Positions 1 to 5,776 of a DNA stretch of 8,175 bases are shown in pieces. The position numbers and the translations under genes were made by a program. The notes beneath the pieces are model-generated. The model was not told the origin of the DNA. It made no database searches and saw only the letters and a list, made by a program, of their open reading frames with translations. The DNA is from Bacillota bacterium (GTDB lineage Bacteria > Bacillota > Bacilli > Alicyclobacillales > SLC66): positions 1 through 8,175 of the forward strand of contig JAKACU010000081.1 in assembly GCA_021821185.1 (NCBI GenBank). The letters run 5' to 3'. Numbering within the stretch: the first letter of the stretch is position 1; every line of letters begins with the position of its first letter.

Positions 1-2
1 TA

Positions 3-143
3 GATCAGATCAAAGAAAACATGCCGCGTATTTTGTCGGTACGTTCAGGAGGAGAGGAACCGAAACGATGCGAGAAATGTAAATATTGCCGATCGACAAA
101 AACATTGTCGAATGTGATTCACTATAGTGAAATTTCATTTTAG
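3..143 (+). CDS. PD-(D/E)XK nuclease-like protein, 3' end only
   Basis: Only the last 46 codons are in the window; the phase opens at base 3 and ends at TAG 141-143. The tail contains a Cys cluster, C-x2-C-x2-C (RCEKCKYC), followed by RSTK and a hydrophobic end (IHYSE). I recognise this ending from phage PD-(D/E)XK 'nuclease-like' proteins (DUF3799/exodeoxyribonuclease VIII-like, related to the RecB/Cas4 nuclease fold), where such Cys may help bind an Fe-S cluster. The catalytic core lies upstream, so activity cannot be judged. In phage modules this nuclease usually makes single-stranded ends for annealing recombination. Its stop codon touches the ribosome binding site of the clamp gene, so the two are probably cotranscribed. 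The family call rests on the tail motif alone. Confidence 0.6.
   Translation, partial: DQIKENMPRILSVRSGGEEPKRCEKCKYCRSTKTLSNVIHYSEISF
93..131. repeat. Two adjacent inverted repeats before the clamp gene
   Basis: TCGACAA (93-99) and TTGTCGA (105-111) form a perfect 7-bp inverted repeat with a 5-base loop. Seven bases later TTCACTATAGTGAA (118-131) is a perfect 14-bp palindrome, which as RNA could fold as a 5-bp stem with a UAUA loop. Both lie in the last codons of the nuclease gene, 24-62 bases before the clamp ATG. Either a protein-binding site or an mRNA structure is possible; no function is shown. Confidence 0.35.
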
Positions 144-154
144 AGGAGTGTCTC

Positions 155-1285
155 ATGAAAATCACAATCTTAAAATCATCCTTAGTACAGTTGCTGCAAG
201 TGGTTGCAAAGGCCATCCCAACGAAAACCACGAAGCCTATTTTGTATGGAGTTTTATTGCAGGCTACCGAAGAAAAACTCATTGTCACAGCCTATGATTT
301 AGAAATTGGTATCCAAACGCATCTTGCAGAGGACGAATCGCAAGAACCTATTCTACAGATCGAACGTGTTGGAAGTGTTGTTTTGAACGCCAAATATTTA
401 CTTGGGATTGTGAGAAAATTACCTCATAGGCTAGTGCGAATTGATGTGGATGGAATGACAGCTACGATCCGATCAGGGAAAGCAACGTACACATTAAATG
501 GCATGGATAGCAGGGAGTATCCAGAATTACCGGATATTGAAGAGGATAAAAAAATGACCGTGTCATCAGAAACGTTCCTGTCGCTCATCGAGCAAACGGC
601 ATTTGCTACAGCCACAACGGAAATCAGACCTGTTCTCACAGGTGTGTTAATGTCAACGCCATCTGATCGTTTGCAATTCACCGCGAGTGATAGTCATAGG
701 CTATCCACGCACAACTTGCCGTTCGAATCAGTAAGTGCGGAGAACATAGAAGCAATCATTCCGCGAAAGAGTATTTTTGAACTTGCCAAACTGTTAGGAT
801 CCAACGATCAGATGATTGATGTTTTCGTGACGGATCAACATTTTTTCGCAGACTTAGGAACAACTATTTTTTACAGCAGGCTGGTTGACGGGAAGTATCC
901 CGATATTTCACGGATCATCCCTACTCAATATGAAACTGCTGTGGAGGTGGACGCTAGGGAGTTTGCAGCATCGATCGAACGTTCTGCATTGTTAGCACGT
1001 GACGACGAAAACCAAGTGATCCGCATGTCGATCTCGCAAGAACATATTGACGTGTCGTCGCATTCATTGAATATCGGGAAAGTGAAGGAATCGTTTTATC
1101 CATCCAAAATGGAAGGTGAACCATTGGACATTGCAAGCAATGCGCACTTTTTGTTAGACGCATTAAAGGCTCTCGGATCATCAAAAGTCCGCATCGAATT
1201 CACGAGTTCAGGAAGTGCATTCACCTTAACGACAGTCGGACAAGATCGGCCTTTACATCTAATCTCGCCTGTACGCGTGGTTTAG
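155..1285 (+). CDS. dnaN: DNA polymerase III beta subunit-like sliding clamp
   Basis: A 376-residue DnaN-type clamp, full length for the family (about 365-380), expected to form a dimeric ring on DNA that tethers the replicative polymerase and other proteins. Three clamp domains can be followed: residues 1-125, about 130-255 and 260-376. Hallmarks are TKPIL at 26-30 with YDLEIGI near 47-53, RPVLTGVLM at 158-166, ASDSHRL at 177-183, SRLVDGKYPD at 241-250 and the C-terminal SPVRVV, which matches the PVR/PMR ending that lines the partner-binding pocket of bacterial clamps. The ATG follows GAGGAG (143-148) at normal spacing. It sits between a recombination nuclease and SSB, so it is very likely a phage copy rather than the host dnaN, which normally lies next to dnaA and recF. 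It may take over the host polymerase; no polymerase gene is in view. Confidence 0.93.
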   Translation: MKITILKSSLVQLLQVVAKAIPTKTTKPILYGVLLQATEEKLIVTAYDLEIGIQTHLAEDESQEPILQIERVGSVVLNAKYLLGIVRKLPHRLVRIDVDGMTATIRSGKATYTLNGMDSREYPELPDIEEDKKMTVSSETFLSLIEQTAFATATTEIRPVLTGVLMSTPSDRLQFTASDSHRLSTHNLPFESVSAENIEAIIPRKSIFELAKLLGSNDQMIDVFVTDQHFFADLGTTIFYSRLVDGKYPDISRIIPTQYETAVEVDAREFAASIERSALLARDDENQVIRMSISQEHIDVSSHSLNIGKVKESFYPSKMEGEPLDIASNAHFLLDALKALGSSKVRIEFTSSGSAFTLTTVGQDRPLHLISPVRVV

Positions 1286-1318
1286 GTTCGACGCAACGAA
1301 TACAAAGGAGTGAAGACC

Positions 1319-1762
1319 ATGATGAATAGCATTGTTGTGATAGGCCGATTGACCGCTGATCCTGAGTTGAGATACACAAGCAACGGCACTGCGGTTGCGA
1401 GTTTTACAGTAGCGGTTGAACGTGATCGAAAAGGACAGAACGGAGAAAAGGTAACAGACTTTCTAAATGTGATCGCGTGGCAAAAAACAGGCGAACTATG
1501 CGCTGAATATTTAGGGAAGGGGCGTTTGTGCGCTGTACGTGGACGGTTAGAGACACGTAGTTACGAGAATAAGGAAGGTCAAAAAATACGGGTATATGAA
1601 ATCGTGGCAGAAAACGTACAATTTTTGGATAGCAAAAAAGAGGGGCAGGCGTCTTCTAAACCTGTCCAAGATTCCGCCAAACAGCATTCTAATCACGTGA
1701 ACAACGATCCGTTTGCTGATAGTACAAGTTTAAATATTGATTATGACGATTTGCCGTTCTAA
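1319..1762 (+). CDS. ssb: Single-stranded DNA-binding protein
   Basis: A 147-residue bacterial-type SSB that coats single-stranded DNA during replication and recombination, presumably as a tetramer. The OB fold spans about residues 1-105 (MNSIVVIGRLTADPELRY, FTVAVER, FLNVIAWQKTGELCAEYL, GRLETRSY, YEIVAENVQFL). A polar, low-complexity linker follows, and then the acidic tip DYDDLPF at 141-147, the docking site for partner proteins. I start at ATG 1319 because AAAGGAG (1304-1310) lies 8 bases before it; the longer frame would begin at GTG 1310, inside that ribosome binding site. ATG 1322 directly after is an equally possible start, one residue shorter. It follows the clamp by about 33 bases, and its stop codon abuts the ribosome binding site of the exonuclease gene, indicating one operon. 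The tip suggests it can recruit host or phage proteins. Confidence 0.95.
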   Translation: MMNSIVVIGRLTADPELRYTSNGTAVASFTVAVERDRKGQNGEKVTDFLNVIAWQKTGELCAEYLGKGRLCAVRGRLETRSYENKEGQKIRVYEIVAENVQFLDSKKEGQASSKPVQDSAKQHSNHVNNDPFADSTSLNIDYDDLPF

Positions 1763-1774
1763 GGAGTGAGAGGC

Positions 1775-2434
1775 TTGAAATTTGCGGTGATTGACGTAGA
1801 AACAACCGGTTTAGACCCTGCCGTTGATCGTGTGGTTGAGATTGCGGCAGTAACCGTAGAAAACGACAACATAGTGTCTAACTACCAAGCATTAGTGAAT
1901 CCAGGCATACGCATTCCCGCAACAGCATCCGCGATTCATCATATCACCGATCAAGACGTACGTGATTGTCCGACATTTGACGAAGTATGGCGGGTTTTGT
2001 ACAACACAATCATTGACCCGTCTGATGTGTTAGTAGCCCACAACGCTCCGTTTGATCGGTCGTTCTTGCCTGATACAGGAAAGCGTTGGTTGGATACAAG
2101 ACGGTTAGCGCAGCATTTATACCCCGATGCGCCGAATTATCAAAATCAGACTTTACGCTATTGGTTGGGGATTGATGTGATCGCAGATGCTCACCACGCG
2201 TCCGACGATGCTTTAGTAACCGCAATGCTTTTGATACACATGTTACGCGAATGTCAAAAGCGCGGGATTGAGGATGTGCTGAGTTACGCAGAATCGCCCG
2301 TAAACGTGTCTGTGATGCCTTTTGGCAAGTATAAAGGGGAAAGGTTAGCGGACGTCCCTGTTAGTTACTTAGGGTGGCTGTTGACGACGAATATAGACGC
2401 TGATTTGCGCCATTCGATTGAATCCTTGAACTAA
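1775..2434 (+). CDS. DEDDh 3'-5' exonuclease with DUF3820 tail
   Basis: A 219-residue protein of the DnaQ/PolC epsilon superfamily. The DEDDh metal-binding set is complete: D7 and E9 in FAVIDVETTGLDP (ExoI), D94 in VAHNAPFDRSFL (ExoII), and H140 with D145 in HHASDDA (ExoIII). It should therefore remove nucleotides from 3' ends, as a proofreader or a processing nuclease. Residues about 178-219 (MPFGKYKGERL, then PVSYLGWLL) match DUF3820, a short domain often attached to such exonucleases and of uncertain role. I choose TTG 1775: AAGGAG (1761-1766) lies 8 bases upstream, whereas the longer frame's GTG 1766 overlaps that site. The gene follows ssb by 12 bases. No clear clamp-binding pentapeptide was seen, so coupling to the phage clamp is only an inference from position. 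Confidence 0.9.
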   Translation: MKFAVIDVETTGLDPAVDRVVEIAAVTVENDNIVSNYQALVNPGIRIPATASAIHHITDQDVRDCPTFDEVWRVLYNTIIDPSDVLVAHNAPFDRSFLPDTGKRWLDTRRLAQHLYPDAPNYQNQTLRYWLGIDVIADAHHASDDALVTAMLLIHMLRECQKRGIEDVLSYAESPVNVSVMPFGKYKGERLADVPVSYLGWLLTTNIDADLRHSIESLN

Positions 2435-2444
2435 TACCATCATC

Positions 2445-2468
2445 TATGCGCCGGTTCGGCGGCGCGTA
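2445..2468 (+). terminator. Hairpin after the exonuclease gene, possible weak terminator
   Basis: Eleven bases after the exonuclease stop, GCGCCG (2448-2453) and CGGCGC (2460-2465) form a 6-bp GC stem with a 6-base loop. Three weaker pairs, one of them T-G, extend it to 9 bp. No T-run follows on either strand, so this is not a canonical intrinsic terminator. It may mark an operon end, protect a 3' end, or reduce read-through into the next unit. Confidence 0.4.
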
Positions 2469-2534
2469 AATAGGTTACTGTTCAATCGTTAGTTCTTTGA
2501 TGTCGTGGAAGAAATCTAAAAAATGTGCGCCTTG

Positions 2535-2579
2535 CATTAGCATATTTATATTGCTATTGAATATGATAATATGCTAATG
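2535..2579. promoter_or_regulatory. 12-bp inverted repeat, likely operator with promoter
   Basis: CATTAGCATATT (2535-2546) is repeated exactly in inverted form as AATATGCTAATG (2568-2579) around a 21-base AT-rich centre. Half-site centres are 33 bp apart, about three helical turns, so bound dimers would face the same side. The centre and right arm hold promoter-like elements, for example TTTATA (2545-2550) and TGATAATAT (2564-2572), so binding would be expected to block transcription. The downstream gene encodes a ribbon-helix-helix protein, 22 bases away, which makes autoregulation the simplest reading. The exact promoter is not certain. Confidence 0.6.
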
Positions 2580-2601
2580 TATACGAAAGGGGGTGAATCA
2601 C

Positions 2602-2781
2602 ATGGCAAACATTCGTCCGGTGACAAGGAAGGTATTTACCACTGCGACAGACATTACGTTGCACAAAAAATTCGTTGCGCTATCTAAAAAAACGAGAGTG
2701 CCCCGCGCTCGTTTGATCGACGAGGCTCTCGAATTGTTGTTCGCGCACTACGAACAAATCGAAGAAAAGTTGAAAAAGTAG
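2602..2781 (+). CDS. Small ribbon-helix-helix DNA-binding protein
   Basis: A 59-residue basic protein. Residues about 8-18 (TRKVFTTATDI) would form the DNA-contacting strand, and LHKKFVALSKKTR followed by PRARLIDEALELLFAHYE gives the two helices typical of Arc/MetJ/CopG-like ribbon-helix-helix repressors. Such proteins bind as dimers, often to inverted repeats at their own promoter, and the 12-bp inverted repeat just upstream fits. It ends with a charged tail (EQIEEKLKK). ATG 2602 is preferred because AAAGGGGG (2586-2593) lies 8 bases before it; the alternative GTG 2593 falls inside this site. Placed between the clamp-SSB-exonuclease block and the initiator block, it probably controls one or both. 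It has no partner toxin in view, so I do not call it an antitoxin. Confidence 0.8.
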   Translation: MANIRPVTRKVFTTATDITLHKKFVALSKKTRVPRARLIDEALELLFAHYEQIEEKLKK

Positions 2782-2821
2782 GCTCGTCTTTATTATACAC
2801 GCATCCATCGCGAGTTATACT
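2770..2821 (+). promoter_or_regulatory. Candidate promoter region before the initiator gene
   Basis: TTGAAA (2770-2775) resembles a -35 box, with TATACA (2794-2799, spacer 18) or TATTAT (2791-2796, spacer 15) as possible -10 boxes. A better -10-like TATACT (2816-2821) lies further down but has only a poor -35. The hexamer TTATAC occurs twice, at 2793 and 2815, 22 bases apart. Any of these could drive the initiator-loader-helicase genes separately from the upstream operator. This is pattern matching only. Confidence 0.3.
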
Positions 2822-3091
2822 ATTCAGCAAAAAAAGAATTTTGAGGTGATGAACATGGAACCATCGCCACTCAAACGCGTGGTCATCAAAGAGGAACTCG
2901 TGGCTCTCACAGGAGATGCCACGAAAGCGATCATCCTTAACCAACTCTTGTACTGGTCGCAACGTACGCGCGACTTCGATAAATTTTTAGACGAAGAAAA
3001 ATCAAGGTGTGACGCATAAGGAGAAGAGTTTCAGTGCGATAAGGCATACGGCTGGATCTACAAGACGTCCGAAGAATTATCCGAAGAGACT

Positions 3092-3802
3092 ATGCTAGGG
3101 CTGGCACCCAACTCGATACGAAGGCATCTAACGCCTTTAATCGAAAAACAGTGGATTGAGGAACGCAACAATCCGAAAACGCGTTGGGATCGAACCAAGC
3201 AATATCGAGTGAATGTCTTGAAAATCCAAGAAGATTTACAGACATTAGGATATGCTCTTGATGGATATCCGTTGTTCGTATCCGCAAATCGAACATCGAA
3301 AAGCGATATACGAATATCCAAAATGGATATTCAAAACGATGAATTGGATATTCAAAACGAAGAAATGGACAAGCAATACCAGAGATTACTTACAGAGACT
3401 ACTACAGAGAATACGAGTGAGAATACTTCAAAGGATTTAAAAGATATGTGTGTTGCCACACACGCCGTCGAATATTCCGATGCGTTCGATCACTTTTGGG
3501 CGATCTATCCAAGACGCATCGAAAAGAGAAAAGCCTTCAAAGCGTGGAATAAGCAACTCAAGTGTGGTTATACCGAACAAAACATGATTGACGCAGCCAG
3601 ACATTATGCGCAGATGTGTCAACAAGAGCGCAGAGACTTGTCAGTCATTAAGCACCCCGCCACGTTTTTAGGGCCGGACAAGCCCTTTGATGAAATGATC
3701 GACAGCCCTATACGGACGTCAACGGGAGGCGGTACAAGTTTAGATGCGGTTAGGCGAGTGGCTGAGAGGATGAAAAATGGCGGTGGTCTGCTTGACTGGT
3801 GA
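3092..3802 (+). CDS. Distal open part of the initiator (recognition helix, linker, C-terminal domain)
   Basis: This is the 236-residue stretch still open after the TAA, taken from the first in-frame ATG. It holds the recognition-helix part of the winged helix (LAPNSIRRHLTPLIEKQW, residues about 4-21), a conserved RWDRTKQYRVNVLKIQEDLQ block, a polar linker with repeated DIQN and TENT/SENT units (about residues 72-118), and the C-terminal domain with FWAIYPRRIEKRKAFKAW, a helical stretch and KHPATFLGPDKPF, common in phage replisome organisers and DnaD-like proteins. Translation from this ATG is doubtful: the upstream GAAGAG (3083-3088) is only 3 bases away, and the product would lack the first helices of the DNA-binding domain. 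The 3' end overlaps the next gene by 26 bases, suggesting coupling. Treat it as half of the broken gene, not as an independent one. Confidence 0.6.
   Translation: MLGLAPNSIRRHLTPLIEKQWIEERNNPKTRWDRTKQYRVNVLKIQEDLQTLGYALDGYPLFVSANRTSKSDIRISKMDIQNDELDIQNEEMDKQYQRLLTETTTENTSENTSKDLKDMCVATHAVEYSDAFDHFWAIYPRRIEKRKAFKAWNKQLKCGYTEQNMIDAARHYAQMCQQERRDLSVIKHPATFLGPDKPFDEMIDSPIRTSTGGGTSLDAVRRVAERMKNGGGLLDW
3324..3365 (+). repeat. Two 21-bp direct repeats (iteron-like)
   Basis: TGGATATTCAAAACGA occurs exactly at 3324-3339 and again at 3345-3360, a 21-bp period equal to two helical turns. TGGA at 3366 begins a third, decayed copy. The unit stays in frame and encodes the repeated DIQN-containing segments of the initiator linker. 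Confidence 0.8.
3391..3426 (+). repeat. Three imperfect 12-bp tandem repeats
   Basis: Three successive units: TACAGAGACTAC (3391-3402), TACAGAGAATAC (3403-3414) and GAGTGAGAATAC (3415-3426). They are in frame and encode the Thr/Glu/Asn/Ser-rich four-residue repeats of the linker. Together with the 21-bp repeats they form the candidate origin. They may also simply be slippage-prone linker codons. Confidence 0.7.
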
Positions 3803-4286
3803 ACAAGCTGTGTCGCTCGTGGGCTTACTCACGGCTAGTTACCCCAACGCGCGTATTCAAGATGCCAATATCGAAGCGTATGCGGTGTGGATAGTGGATT
3901 TGCCGTTTCAAGCAACCTACGAAGCGATCAACCTAATCATAGCGAATAGCGCCTTTTTCCCTAGCATCGCGGAAATTCGCGAGAAGACGCTTCAACGGAT
4001 GCCTGAATCTCATATCCCGTCACCTGTGGAAGCGTGGGAGGAAGTTGTGCGAGGCCTGAAAAACAGCTCGCCACAAAAACAGCCTACTTGGAGTCATCCG
4101 CTGATCAGTCGAGTCATCCGCATGTTAGATTGGTACCTGTTAGCGAGTAGCACCAACATCACGGGCTATCAACATTCATTTTTTACGATCTACAAGGAAT
4201 TGTATGCCGAGGAATGGGGGCGTGTACGCGCTACGAAACAACAGGCGGCGATAGGATCAAAGAATCAGGCGATGCTCGGTGGTTGA
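3777..4286 (+). CDS. Replicative helicase loader/inhibitor (G39P-like)
   Basis: A 169-residue protein resembling the phage helicase loader/inhibitor family (SPP1 G39P type), which binds the replicative helicase and delivers it to the initiator-bound origin. The N-terminal helical domain has the familiar order: TGEQAVSLVGLLTASYPNA, a middle segment VDLPFQATYEAINLIIANSAFFPSIAEIREK (residues about 40-70), then SPVEAWEEVVRGLKN. The C-terminal part (about 100-169) has the charged helix FFTIYKELYAEEWGRVRA usual at the end of this family. GAGAGGA (3764-3770) precedes the ATG by 6 bases. The gene overlaps the initiator end by 26 bases and the helicase start by 8, so the initiator, loader and helicase form a coupled set. 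The call comes from sequence pattern plus position between initiator and helicase. Confidence 0.8.
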   Translation: MAVVCLTGEQAVSLVGLLTASYPNARIQDANIEAYAVWIVDLPFQATYEAINLIIANSAFFPSIAEIREKTLQRMPESHIPSPVEAWEEVVRGLKNSSPQKQPTWSHPLISRVIRMLDWYLLASSTNITGYQHSFFTIYKELYAEEWGRVRATKQQAAIGSKNQAMLGG

Positions 4287-5580
4287 AGCTGAAAAACTGT
4301 CCGAATACGCTTTGGCAGCAGGGCTATTTCAAGATTCGCAGCTGATTGAAGAGTACGGAGACCGTTTAACGACTGAGCACTTCGCGGATAGTATGTGCGC
4401 AATGTTGTGGGACATCGCGAAAGCGTACATAACGAACGGCACACCTTTTGAACTCGCGACTATATGGCCCGCTTACGGCGCGCAATTGGAAGACGCAGGC
4501 GGTATAGACAAAGCGCTTTTGCTGATGCAATCCTATTATTCCCACTCTTCGGCTCCCCTATACGTCGAACAGCTTGAAGAGAGGTTAGCTAAAAAGAAAC
4601 TCGTTGCATTAAATTTGCGCGTAAATGCCCTTTTAAGCGATCCTAGTTTGCGTCACGAAGAAATATACCAAATGATAGAGTCGGGCTTGTCTGATAGCCA
4701 AATACGCCCGAAAATTGACTATCGCAGTGTAAGGCGTGATCGCGTTGTTGATTGGATGGGGTCAATTGAGGAATTGAGTCGTCACCCTAACGAGTTGTCA
4801 GGCATATCGACTGGACTTGTTGATTTAGATCGCATGACACAAGGTTTGCAACGACAAGACTTGATCGTGATCGCCGCCAGAACAAGCATGGGTAAGTCAG
4901 CATTCACCTTGCAAATTGCAGTCAATGCGAATCGTCTCGGATATAAAGTTTCCATTTTCTCACTCGAAATGTCCTATCAACAAGTCTTGAATCGCATGTT
5001 TGCGACCACTGCAAGGGTTGATTTCAGTAAATTTCGCACGGGTGCATTCGATGATCGGGATTGGTCGAAAATCTCTATGTGCTTAGACGAACTATCAACG
5101 ATTACGATCGTCGATGAACGTGGCATATCTACGCCTTCGATTCTCTCGCAAGCGCGAAAAATCAAACGATCCGAAGGGTTAGACTTAGTGATTGTGGATT
5201 ATGTGCAACTTGTTAACGAACCGGCGCAAGAGGGCGACAATCAAGGGACGCCGCTTAAGAGAGTCACTCAAGCCTTGCGCCAGATGGCAAAGGAATGCAA
5301 TTGTGCAGTCATCGCCATCTCGCAAGTCTCGCGTGCCGTCGAACAGCGACAAAACAAACGCCCTAACAACAGCGATTTGAGCGAATCAAAGGCGCTCGAA
5401 GAAGGCGCGGATGTCATTGGATTTTTATACCGAGAGGATTACTACGATCAAGAATGCCAGAAGAAAAACATCATGGAGTGCATCGTGACCAAACAGCGAA
5501 ACGGGCCAACAGGGACGATTGAATTGGTGTATCTCAAAAATTATCAAGCCATACTCAGCTTAAATGCGAAAGGAGATTGA
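4279..5580 (+). CDS. dnaB: Replicative DNA helicase, DnaB family
   Basis: A 433-residue hexameric 5'-3' replicative helicase. The N-terminal helical domain (about 1-150) begins with LSEYALAAGLF, equivalent to the 'E..vLG.ll' start of host DnaB but diverged. The RecA-like domain follows, opening with GISTGLVDLDRMTQGLQRQDLIVIAA. The Walker A is ARTSMGKSA with K206 and S207, the Walker B is LVIVDYVQL with D307, and AISQVSRAVEQR and SDLSESKALEEGADV are the next family motifs. KQRNGPTG contains K405 and R407, the likely arginine finger region. All catalytic residues are present and there is no intein. GTG 4279 is the only reasonable start after the in-frame TAG at 4252; its own ribosome binding site is weak, but it overlaps the loader's end (GTGGTTGA), so translation is probably coupled. 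Confidence 0.95.
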   Translation: MVEAEKLSEYALAAGLFQDSQLIEEYGDRLTTEHFADSMCAMLWDIAKAYITNGTPFELATIWPAYGAQLEDAGGIDKALLLMQSYYSHSSAPLYVEQLEERLAKKKLVALNLRVNALLSDPSLRHEEIYQMIESGLSDSQIRPKIDYRSVRRDRVVDWMGSIEELSRHPNELSGISTGLVDLDRMTQGLQRQDLIVIAARTSMGKSAFTLQIAVNANRLGYKVSIFSLEMSYQQVLNRMFATTARVDFSKFRTGAFDDRDWSKISMCLDELSTITIVDERGISTPSILSQARKIKRSEGLDLVIVDYVQLVNEPAQEGDNQGTPLKRVTQALRQMAKECNCAVIAISQVSRAVEQRQNKRPNNSDLSESKALEEGADVIGFLYREDYYDQECQKKNIMECIVTKQRNGPTGTIELVYLKNYQAILSLNAKGD

Positions 5581-5582
5581 CC

Positions 5583-5765
5583 ATGCGTGATCGCATCGTT
5601 GAATTTTTCAAGGAATGTGGGCCGACTCCGTTACGAGACATACGTTTCATGTTTCCGGAAGCGACTACCGAAACGATTAACGAGGCCATTATGGTATATG
5701 CAACCGAAGAATTCCAAAAAAGTTTGCAATTGCTGCAACAAGTAGCCAACAAACTGTCCGTGTGA
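5583..5765 (+). CDS. 60-residue protein of unknown function, HTH-like start
   Basis: I do not recognise a family. ATG 5583 lies 7 bases after AAAGGAG (5569-5575), a strong ribosome binding site that overlaps the end of the helicase gene, so this small frame is very likely translated. Residues 1-40 (MRDRIVEFFKECGPTPLRDI, then FPEATTETINEAIMVY) look like the first helices of a winged-helix domain, where a 'GPTPLRDI..MFPE' turn is common. The second half (EEFQKSLQLLQQVANKLSV) is an amphipathic helix. QKSLQLL in it loosely resembles a Q-x-x-L-x-L clamp-binding peptide, which may be chance. It has no membrane segment or Cys pair. Position between the helicase and a DUF1653 gene suggests a small regulator or adaptor, but no function can be assigned. 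Confidence 0.75.
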   Translation: MRDRIVEFFKECGPTPLRDIRFMFPEATTETINEAIMVYATEEFQKSLQLLQQVANKLSV

Positions 5766-5776
5766 GGTGTACTTTG

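Larger units (their letters stand above)
3246..3477. other. Candidate replication origin inside the initiator gene
   Basis: GGATAT motifs occur at 3248, 3263 (as the palindrome GGATATCC, 3263-3270), 3325 and 3346, and inverted at 3314-3319. GAATATCCA (3312-3320) and TGGATATTC (3324-3332) form a 9-bp inverted repeat with a 3-base spacer. Then come 12-bp-period repeats (3391-3426), an A+T-rich stretch (about 3427-3447), a 6-bp hairpin TGTGTG/CACACA (3447-3462) and the palindrome GAATATTC (3470-3477). Phage origins of the lambda type lie in the linker-coding part of the initiator gene and combine iterons with an AT-rich unwinding segment; this layout is the same. Origin function is inferred. Confidence 0.55.
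2855..3802 (+). pseudogene. Phage replisome organiser/initiator gene interrupted by an in-frame TAA
   Basis: One reading frame of 316 codons runs from ATG 2855, with GAGGTG (2843-2848) ahead of it, to TGA 3800-3802, but codon 55 is TAA (3017-3019). Residues 1-54 (VVIKEELVALTGD, then ILNQLLYWSQR and FDKFLDEEK) are the usual beginning of phage initiator/replisome-organiser winged-helix proteins. After the stop the same frame carries straight on with GEEF and GWIYKTSEELSEETMLG, the expected next part of that domain. There is thus no frameshift, only a stop codon one base away from CAA, GAA or AAA. Neighbouring genes use TAA, TAG and TGA as normal stops, so code reassignment is unlikely. Explanations are a recent nonsense mutation, a host suppressor, a sequencing error, or two separate polypeptides. 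The protein would be expected to bind the origin and recruit the loader and helicase encoded next. Confidence 0.75.

Noticed and set aside
2475..2537. A 20-codon - strand frame beginning MQGAHFLDFF in the gap after the exonuclease.
   Set aside because: Too short, no ribosome binding site, and its start overlaps the left arm of the inverted repeat. Protein-like wording alone is not enough.
2602..2781. The ribbon-helix-helix protein as an antitoxin of a toxin-antitoxin pair.
   Set aside because: No overlapping or adjacent small toxin gene follows; the next gene is the replication initiator.
3017..3019. Stop-codon reassignment or programmed read-through as explanation of the TAA in the initiator.
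   Set aside because: TAA, TAG and TGA all serve as ordinary stops in neighbouring genes, and TAA followed by G is not a known leaky context. Mutation, suppression or read error is simpler.
4861..5580. Possible intein or insertion in the helicase, as inteins often occupy the DnaB Walker A.
   Set aside because: The Walker A to motif H5 spacing is normal and uninterrupted; no splicing motifs are present.
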